This document shows positions 1 through 7,441 of a stretch of 39,582 nt of DNA, one piece after another. The stretch covers positions 1 through 39,582 of the forward strand of contig JAOAPL010000255.1 in NCBI GenBank assembly GCA_025462925.1, read 5' to 3'. The translations under genes were made by a program, and so were the position numbers. How positions within the stretch are numbered: the stretch's first letter is position 1; each line of letters opens with the position of its first letter. The DNA is from Acidobacteriaceae bacterium. Its GTDB lineage: Bacteria; Acidobacteriota; Terriglobia; Terriglobales; Acidobacteriaceae. Below the pieces are notes generated by a model. The model saw only the letters and a program-made list of their open reading frames with translations. It made no database searches and had not been told where the DNA came from.

Positions 1-441
1 GCCCAGAAGTTTTGTCCGCAATGGGGAACCAGACTTGCCGAAATGCTGTATGTTGTACGTCAAAGAAGCGGCAGAAGTTTCAAAAACTATGTTCTCGGAC
101 CTGGGTTTCTAGGTTCAAGTATTCGTCCAGTGTGCGAAATTGAAACTTTTCCTTTGGACTGGAAACAAACTGTAGATTTGAACAAGGATTATAGCTTGTT
201 TGCTCGACCCTGTGAGCGATTTGAGGATTTCAGCGGACAGGACTTTGCCACAGGGTGCGACAACTTATGCCACTTGGTGGACGATCATGGTACTAGGATT
301 AAGTATGTAGAAAATGAGCAATTTGCAGACTTAACGGAAGTGGCAGGCAAGAGCGGATTACCTTGCTTTCTGCCCGGCAAAATCTTACAATTAAACACCC
401 AAAAGTGTATTCCTGTTGGGTCGTTGAGGAGCAGTTTGAAA
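1..441. other. Non-coding stretch left of the first gene
   Basis: These 441 bases look more AT-rich than the genes that follow. The frame of the GWxTD gene happens to stay open back to an ATG at 43, but the 133 residues this would add show no recognisable domain and would bury the clear signal peptide starting at 442. I see no RNA gene; the only signal is the promoter-like pair at 363-391. Confidence 0.5.
363..391 (+). promoter_or_regulatory. Putative sigma70-type promoter of the GWxTD gene
   Basis: TTGCTT at 363-368 and TACAAT at 386-391 are separated by exactly 17 bases. The -10 box matches consensus at five of six positions, the -35 box only at TTG. Transcription would begin near 398, leaving a leader of about 44 bases before the ATG at 442. 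Recognised by eye only. Confidence 0.4.
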
Positions 442-2175
442 ATGTCCTTTAATTCCCGGTTTCGCTATTCAATTCTAGCCCTCACAGTCTTCGCATCCCT
501 TGCAGCTTTTGGCCAATCCTCAGACGAGCAGAAATCCGATACCACCAACAACAAGAAGACACCTTCCGCTCAGGAAGTGGATCCGCTAAAGCGCGATATC
601 TCGCCGGAACAGCAAAAGAAGAATGCGAAGGCATTCAAGAAAGAAGTTGGGCAGGAATACAAGAAGTGGCTGGAGAACGATGTGAAGTGGATCATCACTT
701 CTGAAGAGCTCTCCGCTTTTAAGCAACTGTCCAATGACGAAGAGCGCGACCAATTCATCGAAGCATTCTGGCAACGTCGCGATCCCACTCCAGACACCGT
801 CGAAAACGAATTCAAGGAAGAGCACTATCGTCGTATCGCATATGCGAATGAACACTTTGCATCCGGTGTGCAAGGGTGGAGGACTGATCGAGGACGGATT
901 TATGTTGTATTCGGGCCTCCTGACACTATCGATTCTCACCCCAGCGGCGGTCAGTACCAGCGCCCCCAAGAGGAGGGCGGCGGATCAACTTCTACCTATC
1001 CGTTCGAGACTTGGCGTTATCGTTATATCGAAGGCATTGGCAATGAAGTTGAGATCGAGTTTGTGGATGACTGCATGTGCGGCAAGTATGAAATGACGAT
1101 GGACCGCTCAAAGAAGGACGCGTTGCTCAACGTCCCCGGAGCCGGTCTGACTGATTATGAAGCCATGGGATTGGCGAGCAAGACCGACCGGTTTAGTGGC
1201 GGCATGGAAAGACTTGGCCGGGGCGCTTTCAACAGCGACATTCAATCAAAGCAGTTTGACAGGCTGGAACAGTTTTCGAAGTTAAGCCGCGCACCGAGTG
1301 TGAAGTTCAAGGACTTGGAAGAGGTTGTTTCGACCAAGATCCGTTATAACTTGATGCCGTTTGATGTCCGGGTGGATTTCGTAAAAGTCACCGAAGATAC
1401 GGTGCTGGTTCCCATCACGATCCAGATCAAAAACAAGGATGTCACGTTCGTCGAAAAAGAGGGCGTGTCGCACGGACTGGTAAACATTTTCGGCAGAGTA
1501 ACCACGTTGACAGGAAGAGTGGCGCAGACGTTTGAGGATACGGTCAGCATCGATGTTCCGAAAGAACTTCTGCCCAACGCCGTCCAGAAGTCGTCCGTGT
1601 ACTGGAAGGCACTGCCGCTTCGAAGCGGTCGCTATCGCGTCGACGTGGTCGTGAAGGACGTTGCCAACGGCGAAGGACGGCTAGGGACATGGCGCACCGG
1701 AATTCTAGTACCCAATATGGGTGAAGACCGGGGCCTGGTCGCGAGCACCTTGATTTTGGCCGATAAGATGGAGAAGGTGCCGACGCGCGATGTAGGGACC
1801 GGCAGCTTTGTGATTGGCACGACTAAAGTGCGGCCTCGCGTGAATTCCGCCGATGGCAAGCCCACCATTTTCAAGAAGACTGAGAAAATCAATTTCTGGA
1901 TGCAGGTTTATAACCTGGGCGTGGACCAAAAGACCAACAAGTCGTCTGCAACAATTGAATATGAGATCGTGAACACCGCGACGAACCAGCCCGTCGTGCA
2001 TAAAACAGAGAACAGCGGAGAGGGCGGTAACACCGGCGATCAGTTCACTGTTGAAAAAACGCTCTCATTGGCAAGTGTGCCGCCCGGCGTTTATCAACTG
2101 AACATAAAGGTGAACGACAATATTTCGAAGCAGACGATTAACCCGATTCCATCGGCAAAATTTGCCGTGGAATAG
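442..2175 (+). CDS. GWxTD domain-containing protein, exported
   Basis: The ATG at 442 is chosen because AGGAG lies at 427-431 and the first ~22 residues form a signal peptide (basic start, hydrophobic ILALTVFASLAAF, then G-Q). The product is 577 residues. The family motif GWRTD is at residues 145-149, directly followed by RGRIYVVFGPPD. The N-terminal mature part is charged and Lys/Glu/Gln-rich; the C-terminal half is probably beta-sandwich. Proteins of this family are common in Acidobacteriota and related phyla and have no established biochemical role; they are expected outside the cytoplasm. The next gene starts 41 bases downstream, so the two are probably co-transcribed. Family assignment is firm, function unknown. 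Confidence 0.9.
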   Translation: MSFNSRFRYSILALTVFASLAAFGQSSDEQKSDTTNNKKTPSAQEVDPLKRDISPEQQKKNAKAFKKEVGQEYKKWLENDVKWIITSEELSAFKQLSNDEERDQFIEAFWQRRDPTPDTVENEFKEEHYRRIAYANEHFASGVQGWRTDRGRIYVVFGPPDTIDSHPSGGQYQRPQEEGGGSTSTYPFETWRYRYIEGIGNEVEIEFVDDCMCGKYEMTMDRSKKDALLNVPGAGLTDYEAMGLASKTDRFSGGMERLGRGAFNSDIQSKQFDRLEQFSKLSRAPSVKFKDLEEVVSTKIRYNLMPFDVRVDFVKVTEDTVLVPITIQIKNKDVTFVEKEGVSHGLVNIFGRVTTLTGRVAQTFEDTVSIDVPKELLPNAVQKSSVYWKALPLRSGRYRVDVVVKDVANGEGRLGTWRTGILVPNMGEDRGLVASTLILADKMEKVPTRDVGTGSFVIGTTKVRPRVNSADGKPTIFKKTEKINFWMQVYNLGVDQKTNKSSATIEYEIVNTATNQPVVHKTENSGEGGNTGDQFTVEKTLSLASVPPGVYQLNIKVNDNISKQTINPIPSAKFAVE

Positions 2176-2216
2176 TTTTTGCCCCTGGAACGATTGTGTT
2201 ATGTGAGGCGCTTCCC

Positions 2217-3944
2217 ATGGCCAGCAAAATTCGACGTCTAGCAATTCTTTTCTCCCTCGCTGCAGCCTTTACTTTGCCTGCGGTGGCTGCGGGGTCTGGT
2301 GACGCGACGATCTCCGGACACATAAACGATTCACTGGGCAAGCCACAATTGGGCGTCTTGGTTGAGATATTCACCTCCGCTTTGGCACAACCGGTAAAAG
2401 CGTACACCGATGCAAAAGGCTTCTACACCGCCAATGGCCTGCTGCCCGGCATTTACTTGATCAAGGCGACGGCAAATTCGTTCCTTCCTTCCTTGCGCGA
2501 AAATGTGGATCTTCACTCCGGCTCACAGGTAATGGTCAATCTGACTTTGAATACGCTGGTCGAGGCATTCAAACTTGTTCCGGCCGTTCGCCATACTGAT
2601 AAGAAAGACGATGACTGGGGTTGGACGTTGCGTTCGGCTGCGAACCGGCCGATCTTGCGTGCTCTCGAAAACGATGGCCCGCTCGTGATGGTTTCAAATT
2701 CAGACAAAGCTGATGATCGTGTTTTGAAGGCGCGAGTCGCGTTTATCGCCGGTTCTGACGGCGAAGCGTTTAATAGTTCCGACGTGAACACTGCTTTCAA
2801 GGTCGAGCAATCACTTTTCAATTCGGGAGCGAGTTCCGGAACACTTTCATTCAATGGAAACGTGGCATCAGGAAGTGGTCAGCCGAACGGCATCGTGCGC
2901 GCGGCATACAAGCAGGAGACGATCGGCGGTTTTCACCCAGAAGTCGCATTGACCGCCCGACGCTATGCGACAGCGGCTACTGCTGCACACCATGCGGCGC
3001 TGAATGCTGTGGCACTTTCTGTTTCTGACGGATTTAGCATGGGAAACCGGCTTGAGCTCAATTACGGTGGAGAACTGCAAACCGTGCAGTTCCGGGGCCG
3101 CGTCACTGCGTTTCGTCCCTACGGCTCGGTCAAGGCGCATCTGACCCCCGATACATTGGTGGAATATCGCTTCGCGAGTTCAGAGCCCAGTACCCGGGAA
3201 GAGAAGGGGTTTGACACCTCACCCGCAGACTTGAGCGAAACCAATCCGCGCGTGTCGTTGAAAGACTCTGCTCCGCAATTGGAGCGGGCTCGCCATCAAG
3301 AGATTTCGATTGCACAGCGCGTGGGCAAGAGCAATTTTCAGGCAGCGTATTATTCAGACGTCGTACGCCGCATTGCTCTGACGGGCGTGGGAGATCTCGA
3401 GTCTGACATCGAAGTTGCGAATCTTCTTCCGGATGTGTATGCCAGCACGTTCAACATGACCGGTGGGACTCTGGCCACTCAAGGATTACGCCTGGTCGCA
3501 CAGCGCCAACTTTCAAATGCTCTGACTGCAACACTCGATTACGGTTTTGGCGGCGCCATGGCTGTCGATCAGGCCAATTCTGCGATCGACTCCGCAACAT
3601 TCTCGCAGGACTATCATCATTCTGTCGCTGCGAAATTTTCCGGCGAGATTCCCGGAAGCCGGACGCGATGGATCACCTCATATAAATGGACGAGCGGAAC
3701 CGCCGTGCTCACGCCCGTGGATATGTTCAATGCCTCACCCGGCCAATCTGATCCTTATCTGAACGTCTTTATCCGGCAACCCATTCCCGGCACTTCATTC
3801 CTTCCTGGCAAGGTCGAGGCGCTGGTGGACGTGAGAAATCTTTTGTCTCAGGGCTACGTGCCAATGGTGGCTCAGGATGGTCGCACTCTATATTTGGTTC
3901 AATCGGCCCGCGCCATCCGCGGCGGGCTCGCCTTCAACTTCTAG
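2217..3944 (+). CDS. Carboxypeptidase-regulatory-domain outer-membrane beta-barrel protein
   Basis: The ATG at 2217 is preferred over an in-frame GTG at 2196 because GAGG sits at 2205-2208. The 575-residue product begins with a signal peptide (hydrophobic stretch ending PAVAAG). Residues ~25-110 form a carboxypeptidase-regulatory-like beta-sandwich (ISGHINDSLGKP ... TDAKGFYTANGLLPGIYLI). The remainder shows alternating beta strands and ends in the aromatic residue F (GGLAFNF), as barrel proteins of the outer membrane do. It resembles the small TonB-receptor-like proteins abundant in Acidobacteriota but lacks a visible plug domain and TonB box. Pairing with the GWxTD gene suggests a joint envelope role; the substrate cannot be told. 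Confidence 0.7.
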   Translation: MASKIRRLAILFSLAAAFTLPAVAAGSGDATISGHINDSLGKPQLGVLVEIFTSALAQPVKAYTDAKGFYTANGLLPGIYLIKATANSFLPSLRENVDLHSGSQVMVNLTLNTLVEAFKLVPAVRHTDKKDDDWGWTLRSAANRPILRALENDGPLVMVSNSDKADDRVLKARVAFIAGSDGEAFNSSDVNTAFKVEQSLFNSGASSGTLSFNGNVASGSGQPNGIVRAAYKQETIGGFHPEVALTARRYATAATAAHHAALNAVALSVSDGFSMGNRLELNYGGELQTVQFRGRVTAFRPYGSVKAHLTPDTLVEYRFASSEPSTREEKGFDTSPADLSETNPRVSLKDSAPQLERARHQEISIAQRVGKSNFQAAYYSDVVRRIALTGVGDLESDIEVANLLPDVYASTFNMTGGTLATQGLRLVAQRQLSNALTATLDYGFGGAMAVDQANSAIDSATFSQDYHHSVAAKFSGEIPGSRTRWITSYKWTSGTAVLTPVDMFNASPGQSDPYLNVFIRQPIPGTSFLPGKVEALVDVRNLLSQGYVPMVAQDGRTLYLVQSARAIRGGLAFNF

Positions 3945-4077
3945 CGTTGTAGTCATCTTCTTCCGCGCACGGCAGTGGCAACCGCGTCCTTTTTTACCCA
4001 GTCCAACGAAATCAGCTCAAATTGGCAGAACTCGGCAGACCGCCTCGTTTTGATTAACTAATAAGATATTGAGTGTT

Positions 4078-4105
4078 CCGGTTAGGGGCGCCCCGCCTTA
4101 ACCGG
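4078..4105 (+). promoter_or_regulatory. Inverted repeat just before the LuxR-type gene
   Basis: CCGGTTA (4078-4084) is repeated inverted as TAACCGG (4099-4105), with the GC palindrome GGGGCGCCCC inside. It ends about 10 bases before the ATG at 4116, so in RNA it would fold over or beside the ribosome-binding region. It could be an operator or a translational hairpin; there is no T-run to make it a terminator. Confidence 0.35.
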
Positions 4106-4115
4106 GCAAGGCCAG

Positions 4116-4862
4116 ATGCGGATGAGTAAAAATAGTGCACACCAAAAAATCTCAGTCCTGATTTCCGACTCCAGTCGAATGGGCTGTCAGCTATTGTCAA
4201 ACGTACTGAAGGCTTCTCGCTACAGATTCAGTATCGCTGCTTTTGCTACCTCGTCACGGGAGCTCTGCGCTGCGCTCGATGAAAGTGAACCGGATATCGC
4301 GGTCATATCCGCCACCCTGCAAGATGGCTCCTTGAGTGGACTTCGCGTCATGCGTGAACTCCATGCCGCTCATCCCGATGTTGCGTTAATCGTTCTGCTG
4401 GATACATGCGAGAGAGACCAGGTGGTGGATGCGTTTCGTTCTGGAGCCGCGGGGATTTTCTGCCGCGCGAAATCGCCCGAAGAACTTTGCAAGTGTATCT
4501 ACGCCGTTCATCAAGGCCAGATCTGGGCTAGCAGCGATGAACTCCGCTTCCTGCTGGAAGCTTTTAAGAGCGCTGTTCCCATGCGGCCTGCCGATGCCAA
4601 TGGCAATCGACTGCTGACACGGCGCGAAGAACAGGTAGTGACGCTGGTTGCGGAAGGCATGTCGAACCGTGAGATATCGAGCCAGTTAAAACTGAGCGAA
4701 CATACTGTCAAAAATTACATGTTCCGGATCTTCAATAAGCTCGGCATTTCAAGCCGGGTTGAATTGATCCTGTATGCCCTAAATCACAACGGCACGCATA
4801 CTATCCCCAATACGGAACCCACATTCAAAGCGCCCCCGGTAAAGTCCCAAGTGGCCGCGTAG
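4116..4862 (+). CDS. LuxR/NarL-type regulator with degenerate receiver domain
   Basis: 248 residues: a CheY-like receiver (~11-128) and a C-terminal LuxR helix-turn-helix (~166-222; LTRREEQVVTLVAEGMSNRE, then LSEHTVKNYM and FNKLGISSRVEL). The receiver has lost its phosphorylation chemistry: the phosphoacceptor Asp aligns with Ser65 (AVISATL), the conserved Lys with Arg117 (GIFCRAKSPEEL), the conserved Thr/Ser with a Leu near 95, and the acidic pair near the N-terminus is reduced to one Asp (SDSS). It should therefore bind DNA without classical phosphorylation control. No kinase gene is adjacent. Its position at the head of the locus suggests it controls polysaccharide genes (inference). An ATG at 4122 is an alternative start. 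Confidence 0.85.
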   Translation: MRMSKNSAHQKISVLISDSSRMGCQLLSNVLKASRYRFSIAAFATSSRELCAALDESEPDIAVISATLQDGSLSGLRVMRELHAAHPDVALIVLLDTCERDQVVDAFRSGAAGIFCRAKSPEELCKCIYAVHQGQIWASSDELRFLLEAFKSAVPMRPADANGNRLLTRREEQVVTLVAEGMSNREISSQLKLSEHTVKNYMFRIFNKLGISSRVELILYALNHNGTHTIPNTEPTFKAPPVKSQVAA

Positions 4863-5006
4863 CCTGCGGGGTGCATCTCCACGGAAGCAGCTGGGCGAAA
4901 TCTGTGCCTATTCGTCCTTCCTGCCCCGACCCAGCATCAACACTGATTCAACACTGCTTTTTGCACCATCTTATGTGAGATGTTTTTCCATAAATACTTA
5001 GTTCCG

Positions 5007-5040
5007 TTGTAGCCCATTTGAGCAGATGAATGGGCTACAA
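5007..5040 (+). promoter_or_regulatory. Perfect 12-bp inverted repeat upstream of the NusG-like gene
   Basis: TTGTAGCCCATT (5007-5018) and its exact reverse complement AATGGGCTACAA (5029-5040) flank a 10-base loop. No T-run follows either arm, so it is not a standard intrinsic terminator. It lies in the 338-base gap before the antiterminator gene. In RNA it is a strong hairpin; LoaP-type NusG paralogues are known to act with hairpins in leader RNAs, so a recruitment or autoregulatory element is plausible. A protein operator is the alternative. The rest of 4863-5200 shows no convincing gene or promoter. Confidence 0.6.
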
Positions 5041-5200
5041 AGTCCGGAGCTTTTCCACTTCTTGTGCAGACAATGTGAAAGAGTTAACTTCTGTGTCGGA
5101 TTCGTGACGAATGTTTACGGATCCACATCACGCCGCGCCACTGGTGATGTTTCTAAATTTAGAACTGGGCAATGTGACCCAGAATGGCGAAGCCTTGCAA

Positions 5201-5749
5201 ATGGCCACAACACAGACCCTTTTTCATCCTACTTCAATCTCACCGGAACCTTCGCTGATCTTACGGCGATGGTATGCCGCCTACACCCTTCCTCGACATG
5301 AGAAATTGGTCACGCATCAACTGGCGCAAAAGTCCGTCGAGTGCTATTTGCCTTTGTATGAAGCCATTCATCGCTGGAAAGACCGCCGAGCTCGTGTGCA
5401 ATTGCCGCTTTTTCCGGGATACGTTTTCGTTCAGATCCCCTTGTGCGAACGGCTGAAGGTGCTGGAAATCGCCAGCGTTCTAAATATCGTCTCGTTCAAA
5501 GGACAAGCCGCCCCTTTGCCGGAAGGCGAGATCGAAGCGCTGAGAAATGCTTTGCTCCACCGCAAGGCCGAGCCATACCCATATCTCGCCGTCGGTAAGC
5601 GAGTGCGAGTCAATGCCGGCCCGCTTCAGGGTCTAGAGGGCGTTGTCGTCCGGCGCAAGGGAGATTGGCGCATCGTGGTAACACTCGATTCGATCATGCA
5701 ATCGGTGGCGCTGGAGATCGACAGCAGTGATGTTGAATTGGCGTCTTGA
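5201..5749 (+). CDS. NusG-like transcription antiterminator (UpxY/LoaP type)
   Basis: With the ATG at 5201 the product has 182 residues. A NusG N-terminal (NGN) domain begins at RRWYAAYTLPRHEK and runs through the characteristic PLFPGYVFVQ strand; a KOW domain follows (VGKRVRVNAGPLQGLEGVVV). These are specialised NusG paralogues that help RNA polymerase through long polysaccharide operons. The position directly before the sugar-nucleotide genes supports this role. The start is uncertain: in-frame ATGs at 5111 and 5147 are possible, none has a strong ribosome-binding site, and the extra residues from 5111 show no conserved features. Family assignment is secure. Confidence 0.85.
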   Translation: MATTQTLFHPTSISPEPSLILRRWYAAYTLPRHEKLVTHQLAQKSVECYLPLYEAIHRWKDRRARVQLPLFPGYVFVQIPLCERLKVLEIASVLNIVSFKGQAAPLPEGEIEALRNALLHRKAEPYPYLAVGKRVRVNAGPLQGLEGVVVRRKGDWRIVVTLDSIMQSVALEIDSSDVELAS

Positions 5750-5795
5750 ACCCATACATTGATCCATTGCAAATGAGCTGAGTCCCTCAACTTAT

Positions 5796-5824
5796 TTGTT
5801 GCCCCTCATCTAAAACCCTACTAT
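5796..5824 (+). promoter_or_regulatory. Possible promoter of the sugar-nucleotide genes
   Basis: TTGTTG (5796-5801) and TACTAT (5819-5824) are 17 bases apart in the 94-base gap before the WbpA-type gene. Matches are three of six and four of six. If used, the leader would be only about 13 bases. Weak evidence; read-through from the antiterminator gene is equally possible. Confidence 0.25.
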
Positions 5825-5843
5825 TTGCGCTTGAAAGCAAATT

Positions 5844-7217
5844 ATGGCCACTGAAATCGCATCCGCTAGTCTCCTCAATAACTTGACGGAGAACTCGCTG
5901 GAAGGAAAGCTGAAGACTCGTCAGGCTCGGGTAGGCGTTATCGGTATGGGCTATGTCGGTCTGCCATTGGCTCTTCTGTTCAGCAGCGAGAGCTGCCTTG
6001 TAACGGGTTTCGATATCGATGGAAAGAAGGTACAGAGCCTGAGCTCGGGAGCTTCGTATATCGCATCCGTTCCATCCTTCGATATCGCCGAGGCAGTCGG
6101 GCGTGGATTTTCAGCAACATCCGATTTCGCTGGCATCAGCCAGATGGACGCAATCATCATCTGCGTCCCAACCCCGCTCAGTCACTCCCGCGAACCCGAT
6201 CTAAGTTTCATTATCAAAACGGCTGAGTCCATTGCGCCGCATTTGCGGCCCGGACAGCTGGTGGTGTTGGAGAGCACCACGTATCCGGGGACCACTGAAG
6301 AAGTATTGGTGCCGATCCTCGAGAACAATAATCCGTTTGGATTGAAGGCCGCGCGCACAGATCTCGACTCTGCTGATTTGTTCTACGTGGCATTTTCTCC
6401 GGAACGCGAAGACCCCGGCAATCACGAGGTTGCGCGACGCGATATTCCGAAAGTAATTGGTGGCCTCAATACCCGCGCAGCAGAAATGGCGGCATCGCTT
6501 TACGGAACTGTTTTCAATAAGACGGTTCTCGTCTCTACGCCAGCGGCGGCGGAGATGACGAAGCTATTGGAAAATATTTATCGGTGCGTGAACATTGCAT
6601 TAGTAAACGAGTTGAAACTGTTGTGCTCCCGTATGGGCATTGACATTTGGGAGGTCATTGACGCTGCCAAGACTAAGCCCTTCGGTTTTCAAGCGTTTTA
6701 TCCCGGACCCGGTCTAGGCGGACACTGCATACCCGTGGATCCTTTCTATTTGTCCTGGAAGGCCAGGGAGTTTGACTTCGCCACGCGTTTCATCGAACTG
6801 GCGGGGCAAATCAATATGGAAATGCCTTACAACGTGGTGGCCGCGGTCGCAACAGCTCTGAACGAACGAAGCAAGATGTTGAAAGGCGCCCAAGTGCTGG
6901 TGTTGGGCGTGGCATACAAGAAAGATGTAGACGATCTTCGAGAGTCGCCAGCCCTCACCATCATTGAATTGCTGCGCAAGTCAGGTGCTGTGGTCAGCTA
7001 CAACGATCCATTTTTCCCGTTCGTCGGCCAGGGGCGCAAGTACAACTTGAACATGAAGTGTGTACCGCTGGAGAACCTAGGCCAGTACGACTGCGTACTG
7101 ATCGTTACAGACCACTCCGATTTCGACTATGTCCGCATCGTTCAGGAATCCCAGCTCGTAATCGACACTCGCAACGCCACCCGCCGAATTGAGTCGCAGC
7201 ACGTTGTGTACTGCTGA
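5844..7217 (+). CDS. wbpA: UDP-N-acetylglucosamine 6-dehydrogenase (WbpA type)
   Basis: 457 residues. An N-terminal Rossmann fold (VGVIGMGYVGLPLALLF, ~residues 31-47), the central dimerisation/substrate domain and a C-terminal UDP-binding domain (VLGVAYKKDVDDLRESPA) are all present. The catalytic Cys is Cys295 in GGHCIPVDP. The enzyme oxidises C6 of a UDP-HexNAc to the uronic acid using two NAD+. UDP-GlcNAc is preferred over UDP-Glc or UDP-ManNAc as substrate because the following genes supply the remaining WbpB, WbpD, WbpE and WbpI steps to UDP-ManNAc(3NAc)A. WecC (UDP-ManNAc dehydrogenase) is the main alternative, since a 2-epimerase is also present; the 3-amino pathway genes argue against it. 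Confidence 0.88.
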   Translation: MATEIASASLLNNLTENSLEGKLKTRQARVGVIGMGYVGLPLALLFSSESCLVTGFDIDGKKVQSLSSGASYIASVPSFDIAEAVGRGFSATSDFAGISQMDAIIICVPTPLSHSREPDLSFIIKTAESIAPHLRPGQLVVLESTTYPGTTEEVLVPILENNNPFGLKAARTDLDSADLFYVAFSPEREDPGNHEVARRDIPKVIGGLNTRAAEMAASLYGTVFNKTVLVSTPAAAEMTKLLENIYRCVNIALVNELKLLCSRMGIDIWEVIDAAKTKPFGFQAFYPGPGLGGHCIPVDPFYLSWKAREFDFATRFIELAGQINMEMPYNVVAAVATALNERSKMLKGAQVLVLGVAYKKDVDDLRESPALTIIELLRKSGAVVSYNDPFFPFVGQGRKYNLNMKCVPLENLGQYDCVLIVTDHSDFDYVRIVQESQLVIDTRNATRRIESQHVVYC

Positions 7218-7441
7218 CCCATGCTTGCTAGCTCTACAGGTTCTAAGCCACTCCCAGTGTCGGTCACGGTTGACATCTCAATTGCGATTATCAAGTGCAA
7301 CGATCATTTTGTAAGCCCATCGATCTCGACCCGCATATCACACCGGAAGATCTGATAGCGAGCGCTTGCTGATCTGATGAGCTGTGCGGCCCGCCGCCTG
7401 ATCGCCTTGAGCTATTCGCAATGTTCAAGTAAGGGGTAAAC

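Noticed and set aside
43-441. Upstream in-frame extension of the GWxTD gene to the ATG at 43
   Set aside because: No recognisable domain, AT-rich, and it would place a clear signal peptide and ribosome-binding site in the middle of the protein.
5026-5301. 91-codon open frame starting in the inverted repeat
   Set aside because: Overlaps the NusG-like gene in another frame and has no recognisable features.
7270-7299. Perfect TTGACA at 7270-7275 as a promoter for the Wzz/BY-kinase gene
   Set aside because: No acceptable -10 box at 15-19 bases; the best match (TATCAA at 7289) is only 13 bases away.
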